A stretch of DNA of 64,000 nucleotides from the NCBI RefSeq assembly GCF_023701525.1, contig NZ_JAMQAW010000066.1, positions 1-64,000 on the forward strand, read 5' to 3'. Made by a program: the position numbers and the translations under genes. This stretch comes from Streptomyces albipurpureus (GTDB lineage: Bacteria; Actinomycetota; Actinomycetes; Streptomycetales; Streptomycetaceae). Positions within the stretch are counted from its first letter, which is position 1. Every line of letters starts with the position of its first letter. The notes beneath the pieces were generated by a model, which saw only the letters and a list, made by a program, of their open reading frames with translations, had not been told where the DNA came from and made no database searches. This document shows, piece by piece, positions 17,944 to 27,222 of this stretch.

Positions 17944-18492
17944 TCAGAGGCCGAACTCCTGCGGGGACACGCCGAGCGCCATGCACGCTTCCCGCAGGAC
18001 CTGGGCCTCAGCCGGGGCGATGTACCCGTCCGCTCCAGCGACGACGAAGCCGGTCTGCACGACGGCCTTGGCCTCCACCGGCTTCTTCGCCGCCTTGGCG
18101 ATCTCCTGCATGGCCTCGGTCTTGCCCTGCTGGAAGTTGAACATCAGCTGGTCGACGTGCTTGTTGAACCGCTGCCGTAGCTGCTCGGGCGGGAAGTTCT
18201 GCAGGACGTCGTTCTGCAGGATCAGCGACTCCACATGCTGCCGCTCGGCCGGGTCGACCGTCCCGTCAGCGGCCGCGACCAAGGCACACATGGCCATGCT
18301 GGCGTCCCGGTAGGAGCCGCTCTTGAGCTCCGTCTTGAGGGAGCCGAGCTGAGACTTGAGCAGGCCTACCAGCTGAGCCTTCGATCCCCCGCCGGCCCCT
18401 GCTCCCGGCCGGCTCTGACCGCCGGAGCTCCGTGCTCCCTGCGACTGCTGCAAGCCCTTGGCCTGGTCCTTGATCCGGTCCCACATTGCCAT
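17944..18492 (-). CDS. TerB-family tellurite-resistance-like protein
   Basis: The 182-residue cytoplasmic protein has a flexible Gln/Ser/Gly-rich N-terminal 40 residues and then the all-helical TerB fold. The first metal-type loop is ALVAAADGTVDPAERQHVESL (residues about 70-90) and the second is VVAGADGYIAPAEAQVLREAC (150-170), both with the acidic residues that form the calcium-like sites. TerB proteins act at the inner face of the membrane in tellurite and general stress modules; here it is alone, without terZ/terD. The ATG at 18492 has GAGGTGG upstream. A terminator hairpin follows. Confidence 0.9.
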   Translation of the reverse strand: MAMWDRIKDQAKGLQQSQGARSSGGQSRPGAGAGGGSKAQLVGLLKSQLGSLKTELKSGSYRDASMAMCALVAAADGTVDPAERQHVESLILQNDVLQNFPPEQLRQRFNKHVDQLMFNFQQGKTEAMQEIAKAAKKPVEAKAVVQTGFVVAGADGYIAPAEAQVLREACMALGVSPQEFGL

Positions 18493-19201
18493 CCGTGCCA
18501 CCTCAGCTACCCGATTGCCCGTCCGCGCGCGTTCCGCGCGCGTCCTTGTGGCAACGCTTGCCCGCCCCTCGAAGTTCCATGTACATCGCGGACGGCGGGA
18601 CCACCTCGGCCCTGCGGTAGACCGCCCTCGCCTTGCCACCAACCCACCTCCCGGACCGGGCTGACGCCTGAGCCAGCAGGAACGCACCCGTTTCGGAGCC
18701 GTGGAGGCGCCTGCTCTCATGCGGGCCCTTGCCCGTGGAAGCGCTCAGCTGAAAGGGCGCAGCCTGTCGGGTGCCGGAGGCGGGCCAGGAGCGGTTGGGC
18801 GTTGGACGGCGGCCCAGATGGCGACGGACGCCATCAGGGCCCGGAGTCCGAAGGCACCGGGCAGCGTGTGCCAGAAGCGAACCAGCCACCCATGAGACCT
18901 TGGTCAGCGAGTACGGCGTCACCGCCCGTGCTACCCCACACGCCGCTGACCGCCCGACCTGATCCCAACGGTCCATATGAACTCCCCTGGCACATAGCGG
19001 AGTTCAAGTCTTGCCCACCATCGCACCGCCGGCATCAGTCGCCGGATGCGTCTGTGCCGTCACCCGGGATGAGTGAGTACCGGCCGAGGGAGCACATAGA
19101 ACCGCCGATTCAAGCCGGAGTGTTGAATAAAGTTCTCAGCCGCACTCACTGCCGCTGCTCGGTCCGCGTCGCTCCGGCGGCCGGGCACACCGCACCGGCA
19201 C
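18493..19201. other. Region without a recognisable gene
   Basis: About 700 bp lie between the TerB-like start and the MMPL stop. Open frames on both strands are compositional and I recognise no domain in them. Confidence 0.5.
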
Positions 19202-21460
19202 TCAGTGTTCTCGTTGCCCAAGACGTCGATCGACATCAGCCCCCGTAGCGAAGTGACCGACTCGGTCAAAGGCGGCTGAGTCGCCATCCAGCGGTGAGCG
19301 GAACCGATGGTCGGTGGCCGAAGTGTGGCGGGCTGCGGACCGATCGGGCCGCCGTGGCCACCAGAGCCCGCGCCCCAACAGCACTGCCACCGCCGGTACC
19401 AGCACGATCGACAACACGAACGACGACAACACGATGCCCAAGGCGGTGGCGAAGCCGACCTCCTGGGTCGCGGGGTTGGCGACCAGACTGGCGAAGGAAC
19501 CCGCGAGCACCAGACCGGCGGTGGCGATCGCTGGTGCGGTGTGGCGCACCGCCTCGGCCACGGCGTGCCGCACGGTGACCGGCTTGTCCATCTCTTCCTT
19601 GATCCGGTCGCTGATCAGAATGTTGTAGTCGGTCCCGAGTGCGACGACGAAGAGGAACAGCACCAACGGCAGGGTGAACGAGATGCCCGGCCGGTCCAGC
19701 AGGTGTTGGAAGGCCAGTGTGCCCGCGCCGAGCGTGGCCGCGAACCCCAGCCCCACCGCGATCATGAGTACCAGGGGCGCCAGCACCGAACGGAGGAGAA
19801 GCAGCAGGATCAGGCAGATCAGGGCAGCTGCGATCGGAAAGACCAGGCGCAGGTCCTTCTCCACGGCGGTCGCGATGTCGGCGAACACGGCGGCCGTTCC
19901 CGTGATGTGCGCCTCGGCGTTCGCTGGGGTGTTCTTCTCGATGGCGGATCGGATGGGACCGGACACCAGGTCACGCGCCTGTTGGGTGTCGGACTTGACG
20001 GACAGGATCACATCGATGCGTGCGGCCGTACGATCGGGGTTCAGGGTGGGCGGAGCCACCTGCCCCACTCCTTCGGTCTTGGCCAGCGAGCCGGTCAGAG
20101 CGGACAGCGCATCCTGTTCCAGGGTGCCGCCGTCGCTGCGGACGTACACGGTGTGCGGGTCGGTGGCGCCGGCGGGCAGACTGCGGGAGATCTCCGCGGC
20201 CACCTTGACGGCCGCGGTCTTGGGCTGGCCCGCCGGGTCGTAGCTCATCTTCACACCGAACGCACCGGCCGACAGCACTCCCAACAGGGCCAAGCTGCCG
20301 ATGAGGTAACGCACGGGCCGTCGGGTGAGTTCCAGTCCCAGGCGCGCGCTGAGCCCTCCTTGGTGTTCTTCCTTCCACGCCTTGGCCGGCCAGAACATCG
20401 CGCGCCCGCTGACCGCGAGCAGTGCCGGCATCAGGGTGAGGCTCGCCAGCAGCATCACCAGCACGGAGATGGCGATCGCCGGTCCGAGGACCCGGAACTG
20501 TCCGAAGCTCGCCACCCCCAGGGTGGCGAACGCGGCGACGATGGTCAGCCCTGCGGACAGGATGGCATTGCCCACCCGGCCCGCCGTCGCGGCCGCCGCC
20601 GTGACGGCGTCCTGTTCGGGGTGGGTGCGCAGCTGCTCGCGGAACCGGAAGAGGAGGAAGAGGAAGTAGTCGATACCGATGCCGAGCAGGACGACGGTGA
20701 TCAGGGATGGTGTGGACGCGTCGAGCTTGATGTCGAGGAGTTCCGCCGACCCGGCCACCGCTCCGGCGGCGACGCCGCCGATCAGCGATACCGCGATCAG
20801 TGGCAGCAGCGCGGCGAGCACACTGCGGAAGACCACCACATTGAGGAGGATGATGAGACCCATCGTCATGATACCGATGATCTTCTCGCGGAGTTCCCCC
20901 GCTTCCACGATGTCGGCGTTGCTGGCGATACCCCCGGTGAATCCGACGCGCATGCCCTGCTCGCCGAACTCCTCCTCGGCGGTGTCACGGAATTCCCGGT
21001 AGACGTCCCTCAGCCCGGGGTCGTTCATGTTTCCGCTGACGGAGACCGAGAGCAGTTGGAAGGTCCCATCGGGAGCCATGGCGCTCTCCCCCACCCGTGG
21101 GGTCTGGGAGTGGTCCTTCATCAGCATCTCGGGCTTGGGCGCGCTGATTCTACGGTTACCGAGCTCAGTAGCGATTTCGCTGATCGTCTTTCGGTCCTGG
21201 ACGGTCAGCTTCCGCCCATCGGTCCTGGCAACGAGAACCGTTGCGGCGTTTCCGTCGGGTTTCGCGTCGAACTTGTCCTCGGCTATTTCCAGAGCGGCGG
21301 CCGAATCATAGCCCTTGGGGAGGAAATCACCCGCCTGTGAATCGGTGGCGCTGAACATCATGGATTGCCCCACGATGGTCAGCGCCGCTCCCAGGAGGGT
21401 CCAGACGATGATCGTCACCCACCGACGACGGGTGGCGAACGATGTCAGACTGCGGATCAT
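19202..21460 (-). CDS. MMPL/RND-family membrane transporter
   Basis: This 752-residue inner-membrane transporter has two repeats. Each has one leading membrane helix, an extracytoplasmic porter domain and a bundle of five to six helices. The first helix is RRWVTIIVWTLLGAALTIV (residues 12-30), and the TM2-6 block follows LREKIIGIMTMGLI. The second repeat starts at about RRPVRYLIGSLALLGVL. The GIDYFLFLL and GTDYNILISD motifs carry the Asp-Tyr pairs that conduct protons in MMPL proteins. Actinobacterial relatives export lipids, siderophores or drugs, and the substrate here is not evident. The ATG at 21460 has AGAAGGA upstream. It is divergent from a two-component system that likely regulates it. 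Confidence 0.93.
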   Translation of the reverse strand: MIRSLTSFATRRRWVTIIVWTLLGAALTIVGQSMMFSATDSQAGDFLPKGYDSAAALEIAEDKFDAKPDGNAATVLVARTDGRKLTVQDRKTISEIATELGNRRISAPKPEMLMKDHSQTPRVGESAMAPDGTFQLLSVSVSGNMNDPGLRDVYREFRDTAEEEFGEQGMRVGFTGGIASNADIVEAGELREKIIGIMTMGLIILLNVVVFRSVLAALLPLIAVSLIGGVAAGAVAGSAELLDIKLDASTPSLITVVLLGIGIDYFLFLLFRFREQLRTHPEQDAVTAAAATAGRVGNAILSAGLTIVAAFATLGVASFGQFRVLGPAIAISVLVMLLASLTLMPALLAVSGRAMFWPAKAWKEEHQGGLSARLGLELTRRPVRYLIGSLALLGVLSAGAFGVKMSYDPAGQPKTAAVKVAAEISRSLPAGATDPHTVYVRSDGGTLEQDALSALTGSLAKTEGVGQVAPPTLNPDRTAARIDVILSVKSDTQQARDLVSGPIRSAIEKNTPANAEAHITGTAAVFADIATAVEKDLRLVFPIAAALICLILLLLLRSVLAPLVLMIAVGLGFAATLGAGTLAFQHLLDRPGISFTLPLVLFLFVVALGTDYNILISDRIKEEMDKPVTVRHAVAEAVRHTAPAIATAGLVLAGSFASLVANPATQEVGFATALGIVLSSFVLSIVLVPAVAVLLGRGLWWPRRPDRSAARHTSATDHRFRSPLDGDSAAFDRVGHFATGADVDRRLGQREH

Positions 21461-21814
21461 TGTCCTTCTCTCGACAGTTGGCTTCACGGGCCTTTCGCAC
21501 TCCTCACAGCCCATCAAGGACAGCCCCGACAGGGCATCGGCCTGGGGAAGGGGCCGCGACGGGGACCGGGGTCCGGGGCGTACGGGAACCAGTACCTGGG
21601 TCCTGGGTGGGTGTCGTCCCTGGTGAGGATGGCGATGGCGGTGGGATGTGATGCGATGGGCCGGACGTTTCCTCGGGTCCGGTGGAGGACGGGACCGCAA
21701 CCACGCCGCGTGGGGTGGCGGCGGTCAGCTGCTCGCGTGTGTCCCTGACACACCGCGCTCGGACCCGGGCCGTCGCCCTCGTACCCCGTTCCCTCGTGTG
21801 AAGGAGGCGCCCGG
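21461..21814. other. Divergent promoter region between MMPL transporter and kinase genes
   Basis: The 354-bp gap contains no gene. A palindrome at 21737-21753 is the only strong signal seen. Confidence 0.6.
21737..21753. promoter_or_regulatory. Candidate response-regulator operator
   Basis: A perfect inverted repeat, GTGTGTC-CCT-GACACAC, lies 62 bp upstream of the kinase start in the region shared with the divergent MMPL gene. The size and symmetry suit a NarL-type dimer. Inferred from position and symmetry. Confidence 0.45.
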
Positions 21815-23053
21815 ATGGGCCCCGCCCCCCGTACCGCGGTCGCCGTCCGGCTCCGTGACGCCTGGCCGGACCGGCGGGAGTTGCGGCGGCTTGCGGGCGA
21901 GCGCGGGGCGATGTCCCCGGCGCTCGGCTGGCTCCGCAACGACGTCCTGGTCGCTCTCGTCGTGGTGCTGGAGATCGTCGACTACGCGGGGTCGAGCTGG
22001 TCCGTCGGGAAGCAGATCTCCCCCGTCGCGGTGGCTCTGCTCACACTGTCCGCCCTGCCGCTCCTGGTCCGCAGGCGCCATCCCCGGGAAACGCTGGCCG
22101 CGGTGTTGACGCTCCAGACCATCGCGAGCCTTGCTGTGCCGATGGCCCACGGCAACGGCGTCCCGGTGATCTTCGCCCTCTACGCGGTCGCCAGGCTCTG
22201 CCCGCCACGCACCGTGGCGCTCGCCTGGGCGGCCGCCCTGCCGGTCCTGGTCTTCCGCGGTCTGTGGAACGGCATGGGCATCGCGGTGATGGCGGGAGAG
22301 GCCGCGAACTCCATCGCCGTCATCGCCGTGGCGCTGTGGGTCCGCAAATGGCGCCGGCAGGTGGATCTGAACCGGGAGCTCCTCGCCGATCGCGCGGTGG
22401 CGGAGGAGCGGCGGCGCATCGCGCGCGAGCTCCACGACGTGGTCGCCCACCACATCACCACCATGTATCTGATGTCCGGAGGCGCGAGGACCCACCTGGA
22501 CCAGGACCCGGAGACCTCCCGGGAGGCCCTGGTCACCCTGGAGGCGTCCGCCCGTACGGCGCTGCGCGAGATGCGGCAGATGCTCGGTGTGCTGCGCGGC
22601 AACGACGTCTACGAGGAGGCACCGTCGCAGCCGCAGCCGGGCGTGCGGGACATCGACGGACTGATCACCGAGTCCCGGGCCAGTGGTCTGTCCGCGCGGC
22701 TCGTCGTCACCGGCGAACAGTTCCCACTGCCGGTGACCGTCGGTCTCACCCTCTACCGGATAGCCCAGGAGGCGTTGACCAACGTCCGCAAGCACGCGGG
22801 CGACGCGTCCGCTGACGTCCACCTCGTCTATCGACCGGACCGCGTCACACTGGAGGTCACCGACGACGGGAACGGCAGCCACCGTGCGCGAGGGGGGACG
22901 GGCGGGGGATACGGTCTGGTGGGAATGCGTGAGCGAGTCGCCGTGCACGGGGGCTCATTGGAAGTCGGCAGCCGCGAAGAGGGCGGCTTCAGGGTCGCGG
23001 CCGAGGTGCCGCTCCCCCGCCATGATGATGATCAAGGAGTGAGGGTCCGATGA
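21815..23053 (+). CDS. NarL-type two-component sensor histidine kinase
   Basis: The 412-residue membrane kinase has about four to five N-terminal membrane helices (residues 42-175), a HisKA_3 dimerisation helix and an HATPase domain. The phosphoacceptor is H207 in RRRIARELHDVVAHHITTMY. The ATP site shows the N-box QEALTNVRKHA (residues about 313-323) and the G-box GGGYGLVGMRERV near residue 370. The sensing part has only short loops, as in intramembrane sensors. GAAGGAGG precedes the ATG. It overlaps the regulator gene by ATGA, so the pair is stoichiometrically expressed. Opposite the MMPL transporter, it probably senses envelope or drug stress; that is inference. Confidence 0.95.
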   Translation: MGPAPRTAVAVRLRDAWPDRRELRRLAGERGAMSPALGWLRNDVLVALVVVLEIVDYAGSSWSVGKQISPVAVALLTLSALPLLVRRRHPRETLAAVLTLQTIASLAVPMAHGNGVPVIFALYAVARLCPPRTVALAWAAALPVLVFRGLWNGMGIAVMAGEAANSIAVIAVALWVRKWRRQVDLNRELLADRAVAEERRRIARELHDVVAHHITTMYLMSGGARTHLDQDPETSREALVTLEASARTALREMRQMLGVLRGNDVYEEAPSQPQPGVRDIDGLITESRASGLSARLVVTGEQFPLPVTVGLTLYRIAQEALTNVRKHAGDASADVHLVYRPDRVTLEVTDDGNGSHRARGGTGGGYGLVGMRERVAVHGGSLEVGSREEGGFRVAAEVPLPRHDDDQGVRVR

Positions 23054-23838
23054 CACTGGCCGCCCCCGCTGAAGGCGCCCCCGTCCTCCCCCGTGCCACC
23101 GCCTCCCCGCCGGCGCACCGCTCCAAGGCCGTCCCGGACTCGCACCCCGACCCGTCCGACCCGGACCGTTGCGGAACCATCACCGTTCTCATCGCCGATG
23201 ACCAGCCCCTGGTCCGCCGGGGCTTGGCCCTGATCCTGCGTACCGCACCGGGCATCGAGGTCGTCGGCGAAGTCGGCGACGGTGAGCAGGCCATTGCCGC
23301 CGCCCACGCCTTGCGCCCCCGGGTGGTCCTGATGGACATCCGGATGCCCGTGCTCGATGGGGTGCGTGCCACCGAGCGTCTGACCGCCGAACTACCGGAT
23401 TGCCGGGTGCTGGCCCTGAGCACCTTCGACATCGACGAGTATGTCGTCCGCGCCCTGCGTGCCGGAGCTTCGGGTTTCCTCCCCAAGGATGTGTCTCCCG
23501 AGGAGTTGGCCTCGGCGCTGCGCACGGTCGACGTCGGTGAGGCGGTCGTGGCTCCCCGGATGCTGACTCGGCTGATCGCCACCTTCATCACCGAGCCGAC
23601 CGTCTCCACCGACCTTTCCGAGCTCACTCCGCGGGAAGTGGAGGTACTGCGGTTGATCGCCTCGGGGCTCGACAACGGTGAGATCTCGCGGACCATGCAG
23701 ATCGGGGTCCAGACCGTGAAGAACCACATCACCAGCGTTTTCGCCAAGCTCAATGTCCGTGACCGTGCCCAGGCGGTTATCGCGGCCTATGAATCCGGGC
23801 TGGTCCAGGCCCGAGGCGCGGGCGCCGACGGGGCCTAG
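23050..23838 (+). CDS. NarL/LuxR-type response regulator
   Basis: The 262-residue regulator has an unusual Pro/Ala-rich leader of about 43 residues, then a receiver domain (ITVLIADDQPLVRRG) with acidic pocket D50/D51, phosphoacceptor D96 (VVLMDIRMP) and K146 (SGFLPKD). The C-terminal LuxR HTH (LTPREVEVLRLIASGLDNGEISRTMQIGVQTVKNHI, residues about 190-230) follows. The ATG overlaps the kinase stop. A later start just before GTITVLIADD is conceivable but lacks coupling. Likely targets are its own operon and the divergent MMPL gene via the palindrome at 21737. Confidence 0.95.
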   Translation: MTLAAPAEGAPVLPRATASPPAHRSKAVPDSHPDPSDPDRCGTITVLIADDQPLVRRGLALILRTAPGIEVVGEVGDGEQAIAAAHALRPRVVLMDIRMPVLDGVRATERLTAELPDCRVLALSTFDIDEYVVRALRAGASGFLPKDVSPEELASALRTVDVGEAVVAPRMLTRLIATFITEPTVSTDLSELTPREVEVLRLIASGLDNGEISRTMQIGVQTVKNHITSVFAKLNVRDRAQAVIAAYESGLVQARGAGADGA

Positions 23839-24126
23839 CGCCTTCTTTCGCGTCTTGCCGGGTCCATGTCCCCTGGCACCTGCCGCTCATAGCCCGCTAC
23901 CGGGTCTTCGTCAACCGTGAAGTCCAGATCCGCCGCCCAGGTCTGGCCGGAGGCCGCCCCGCCCGTGCGGGCGTCAGGGTTCCGCCAGCACCACGGTGAA
24001 ACGGAGGATTGGTGTCCTCCGGGATGCACAGGGTGCAGATGCGTCAGCCGGGAAGGTGTTGTCCAGCTGTCCCGGGAAGCCGGAAGAGCTCCATTGTCCC
24101 TGCGCATCCCGGCACCCCGCGGTGAC
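23839..24126. other. Intergenic region, no gene recognised
   Basis: This is sequence downstream of the response regulator gene and before a strong hairpin. No coding signal was seen. Confidence 0.5.
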
Positions 24127-24154
24127 GGCGCAGGAGCTCGTGGGCTCCTGCGCC
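24127..24154. terminator. Perfect GC-rich hairpin
   Basis: GGCGCAGGAGC (24127-24137) and GCTCCTGCGCC (24144-24154) form an 11-bp perfect stem with a 6-base loop. It lies between the convergent response regulator and NIPSNAP genes and could end transcription from either side. Between it and the NIPSNAP stop (24155-24418) no gene is seen. Confidence 0.7.
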
Positions 24155-24418
24155 ATTGAAGCTCACCCCGAGTTCACGCAAGCCCTGGGAGCGTCACCGC
24201 GTCGCACCCGGCACAGTGATCCCGGACCGTCTCGGAAGCGGGAGGTATCCCTCGGAGGGCGCGTGGTGGGTGACGGCCCGCGGATACTCGATGAGGGTCT
24301 GCCGGAAGGCGAAGCCGACGGCCGGAGCGACCCGGGCAACCACTGGGGCGGCTTCCCCGTCCTCGCACGGGCTCGGCACGGCGCCCTCGCCGAGCGAACG
24401 GGGTGTCCCGCTCGCCGG

Positions 24419-24772
24419 TCAGTTGTGGGCGGGGGCTTCGGAGCTCCCGTTTCCGTCCTGGTCGAGGGGCCGTAGGAAGCGGCGTTCGTACCGTCGGATG
24501 CAACCCGTCCGGCGAGCGAGTTCGATGGCGGCCCGGCACTCGGGATCGGTGGCGCTGTCCGCCCGGTAGCGCTCGTACTGCGCGAACCCTGGAAACGAGA
24601 AGAGTGCGTACGCGATATCGCTGTCGCCCTCGCTGGGCAGGAAGTACCCGTGATGAGTGCCGCCGAACCGGTTGACGAGTACGACCCACCGACGGCCGTA
24701 CTCCTCGAAGTCCTCGATGCGGTCGGGATCGATCTCGTACTTCAGATGAATAGTGATCACAAACGACATCAT
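24419..24772 (-). CDS. NIPSNAP family protein
   Basis: The 117-residue protein is a dimeric alpha+beta barrel of the NIPSNAP type. It begins MMSFVITIHLKYEIDPD, followed by FEEYGRRWVVLVNRFGGTHHGYFLPSEG, then ALFSFPGFAQYERYR and ERRFLRPLD. The family is widespread and small; bacterial functions are mostly undefined. The two adjacent ATGs (24772, 24769) have only a CGGGG tract upstream. It is a single gene. Confidence 0.85.
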   Translation of the reverse strand: MMSFVITIHLKYEIDPDRIEDFEEYGRRWVVLVNRFGGTHHGYFLPSEGDSDIAYALFSFPGFAQYERYRADSATDPECRAAIELARRTGCIRRYERRFLRPLDQDGNGSSEAPAHN

Positions 24773-25087
24773 CCCCGAACGCCCCAGCGCAACGTACTCC
24801 TGGGCGGGTACGCGTCCCAAGGGCGATCGTGCCGCACCGCCTGACTGCTGGTCAAAGCTGGGTCAGCCACCACGGCACCCACTGCCAGGGCTCGCACTCC
24901 GCGGTTCCGCCGATGTCCGCCCCTGGCGACCGCCACCCACATACCGACCCAGCCAGTAGTTCCCGCCCCTCGAAGTACGAGCTATGAGCGGTCCTTTTCG
25001 CAGATGGCACGATATGGGATTGCCTGACGCGAGCCTTCCACGCGGGCTTGGACAGGCCCCAATCGACGCGGGCGCACATGCGGGCGA
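24773..25087. other. Region without an assignable gene
   Basis: A - strand frame at 24852-25079 (75 residues, with WGLSKPAWKARVRQSH and EPWQWVPWWLTQL) has some protein character. I cannot place it in a family. It may be debris connected with the ruined ABC transporter to its right. Confidence 0.4.
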
Positions 25088-25306
25088 TCAGGCCCCGGGG
25101 GTCGGGAGCAGGGTGACGAAGACAAGTGGCAGAACCATCCGGCTCAGGAGCGGGCCGGGCTCACGCAACATCAGCAGCTGGTTGTGGCGGACCAGGACGC
25201 TCATCCGGCTGGCGGATTCACGCGGCAGCATCGCCGGGCACCGCCTTCTTCTCTATCGGTGCGGCTTCCAGGGAGTGGTAGAGGTCGTCCAGGCTCGGGC
25301 GCCGTA
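25088..25306 (-). pseudogene. ABC exporter remnant: ATPase C-terminal tail and permease N-terminus
   Basis: The - strand encodes RRPSLDDLYHSLEAA ... ending at a TGA (25218-25220), which matches the extreme C-terminus of an ABC-2 type exporter ATPase. A second frame follows, starting at ATG 25204, MSVLVRHNQLLMLREPGPLL, then SRMVLPLVFVTLL, which is typical of an ABC-2 permease N-terminus with its first membrane helix. It stops after 38 residues. Only the junction of what was an ATPase/permease operon survives. The fragment lies antisense to the first 40 codons of the TetR gene. Confidence 0.65.
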
Positions 25307-25915
25307 CTCGACGCAGCAGTGGCGATCGCCGACGAACGCGGCCTCGAAGCAGTCTCGATGCGCGCGTTGGCCGAGCGTGTCGGCGTCACACCGATGGCGC
25401 TGTACCGGCATGTCAAGGACAAGGCCGCGCTGCTGGACGGCATGGTCGGACGCCTGCTCGCGGCCTTGTTGCCGTCGAGTGGCGTCGGGGATCAAGCCTG
25501 GGACGAACGACTCAGCGCCCTCGCGCACGCCTGCCGAAAGGTGACCCAGCGCCACCCCTGGGCCGTTCACCTACTCTTCTCGCGGCCCGCTGTCACCCCG
25601 GACTCCGTGCGCGCTGTGGACATCCTCTACATCGCCCTGATCGAAGCCGGGGTTCCAGCGTCGGAAGTGCCCCGGCTGGAACGCCTGATCAGCACTTTTG
25701 TCATCGGATTCGCCGCTTCCGAAGCCTCGGGCCGCTTCGCCCCCGAAACCCTCGATCCACGCAGCCGCCGCGGCCAACTCCCAGACAGCGAGCTCCCGGG
25801 GCACAGCAGGCTCGGGCCTTGGCTGGACCTGCCTGTTGACCTCACCGCTGAGTTCGAGGCGGACCTGAACGACATCCGGCGGCTGATCGAGTCGACCGCT
25901 CAGCAACGGGATTGA
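25184..25915 (+). CDS. TetR-family transcriptional regulator (N-terminal end uncertain)
   Basis: The HTH is clear: VLDAAVAIADERGLEAVSMRALAERVGVTPMALYRHVKDKAALLDGMV (about residues 41-88). A TetR_C-like ligand/dimer domain follows (HACRKVTQRHPWAVHLLF ... LERLISTFVIGFAASEASGRF), closest in style to the AcrR/TetR group that controls drug exporters. The first 40 codons are antisense to an ABC transporter remnant, so the original N-terminus was probably replaced at a breakpoint near 25300. The GTG at 25184 and a GTG at 25259 are both possible starts and neither has a good ribosome site. It may have regulated the lost exporter. Confidence 0.8.
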   Translation: MADQDAHPAGGFTRQHRRAPPSSLSVRLPGSGRGRPGSGAVLDAAVAIADERGLEAVSMRALAERVGVTPMALYRHVKDKAALLDGMVGRLLAALLPSSGVGDQAWDERLSALAHACRKVTQRHPWAVHLLFSRPAVTPDSVRAVDILYIALIEAGVPASEVPRLERLISTFVIGFAASEASGRFAPETLDPRSRRGQLPDSELPGHSRLGPWLDLPVDLTAEFEADLNDIRRLIESTAQQRD

Positions 25916-25942
25916 CACGATGGGAGGGACACGATGGGAGGG
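25915..25942. repeat. Two exact tandem copies of a 14-bp unit
   Basis: ACACGATGGGAGGG is repeated head-to-tail at 25915-25928 and 25929-25942, starting on the last base of the TetR stop codon. Probably a slippage duplication. Confidence 0.75.
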
Positions 25943-26295
25943 ACAGGCATCATCGCCTCCTCCCGTTGAGCAAGCCCGCCGCGTTCGGGCCGCGGGCCAC
26001 CCCACCTTGCTGGAAGTCCGCGGCCCCGACGGCCGCTTGGCAGCCCGCGGAGATCAAAGCGTCCACCGTCGTCGGGTCCGCCCCTTGGAGGTGTGGTTTC
26101 TCCTGTCAGGGCGAGCGGATGCGGCCCTGGGTCTCGTCGCCCCGCCGTGTCCGCCCCGACCGGCGGATACGGAAGACCGGCGCATGCGCTCGCCGTGCAT
26201 GGAAGCGGGGCTGCCCGCATGTGTTGGCAGTCACCGGAGACGAGCTTGCGGCGGTCAGAGGCAGTGGGTGCGCACCTGGCGTCTGGACCTGGAGG
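25943..26295. other. Intergenic region between convergent genes, no gene recognised
   Basis: A + strand open frame spans most of this gap but is compositionally biased and shows no recognisable family. Confidence 0.5.
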
Positions 26296-26862
26296 TTAGA
26301 TCGGAATGAAGTCGGTCGTGCCGGTCCACCAGTTGCCCGGCGCCTGTGGGTCGCGGCTCGTCCAGAACTCGATGATGCCGCCGATGAACTCCTCCCGGGA
26401 CAGCGCCCCGTCCCCGTCCCGGTCGAGGCGTCGGAAGGCCTCGGCGGCCTGCGGCCGGGTCAGGGTGGGAAAGTGACCGTGCTGGAAGGCGAAGAACTCC
26501 TCGGCGTCCACCGTTTCGTCGCCGTCCGTATCGGCCACCGCCAAAAACGCCTCCGCGAGGGCACCGAGCGTGGACCTGGCCGCCACCGGATCATCAGCCA
26601 GAGTCAGGGTGGACACGATGAACTCCGCGCGACTCACCGAATCCGCGCCCGGCGGCAGGTAGGGCAGATGCAACTCGCGCCAAATCCCCGAGTACGCCGC
26701 CACCACCCGCCGCTCGGCCTCCGAACCCTCCGGGTGCCCGAGGGCGATGGCGACCGACCTCCCCATCAGGACGTGATCGTGTTCGGTTAACCGGCCGTCA
26801 CCATCCCGGTCGAGGTGGTCGAAACCATGGCCGATCTTCCGGATGAGCAACTCGTCGGACAT
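26296..26862 (-). CDS. EF-hand calcium-binding protein (calerythrin-like)
   Basis: This 188-residue cytoplasmic protein has the four-EF-hand layout of calerythrin and related actinobacterial sarcoplasmic-type proteins. Complete loops are DRDGDGRLTEHD (18-29), DTDGDETVDAEE (111-122) and DRDGDGALSREE (147-158). The second loop (PPGADSVSRAEF) has lost its first ligand and is likely non-binding, as in calerythrin, where one site is dead. Probable role: calcium buffering or sensing. The ATG at 26862 has GGAAAGG 6 bases upstream. It is divergent from the AhpD-like gene. Confidence 0.93.
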   Translation of the reverse strand: MSDELLIRKIGHGFDHLDRDGDGRLTEHDHVLMGRSVAIALGHPEGSEAERRVVAAYSGIWRELHLPYLPPGADSVSRAEFIVSTLTLADDPVAARSTLGALAEAFLAVADTDGDETVDAEEFFAFQHGHFPTLTRPQAAEAFRRLDRDGDGALSREEFIGGIIEFWTSRDPQAPGNWWTGTTDFIPI

Positions 26863-27222
26863 GTCATGCCTTTCCGTCGGAGGGTGCGGACCTCCTTCGT
26901 AGCAGCTGGGGTCGGCGGCTGTCCGGCCCACCCGGAAAAGGGGTGTTCGGCCAGATGATCGTGGCGCGGGGGAGGACGAACGGGCAGCGGCTTCGCACAC
27001 AGCCCGCATACCTGTGTGCCGGAGTGACGTGTGCTCTGTGGACCCGGTGGGGGACGGCATATGGGTGGGAAGGCCACTTTGACGCAGTACGCGGTGGGGG
27101 TTGCCGGCCCTGGTTCACTACCGCATCACCGGAAGAGACGCACGTCACATTCGGCCCTGTCACATCTTGCCGAGCTGTTCCGTCAAGGAGTCGTCACCAT
27201 CGACAACGGCAAGGAGTGCACC
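26863..27222. other. Divergent promoter region
   Basis: This 360-bp gap lies between the EF-hand and AhpD-like genes. No gene or clear operator was identified by eye. Confidence 0.5.
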
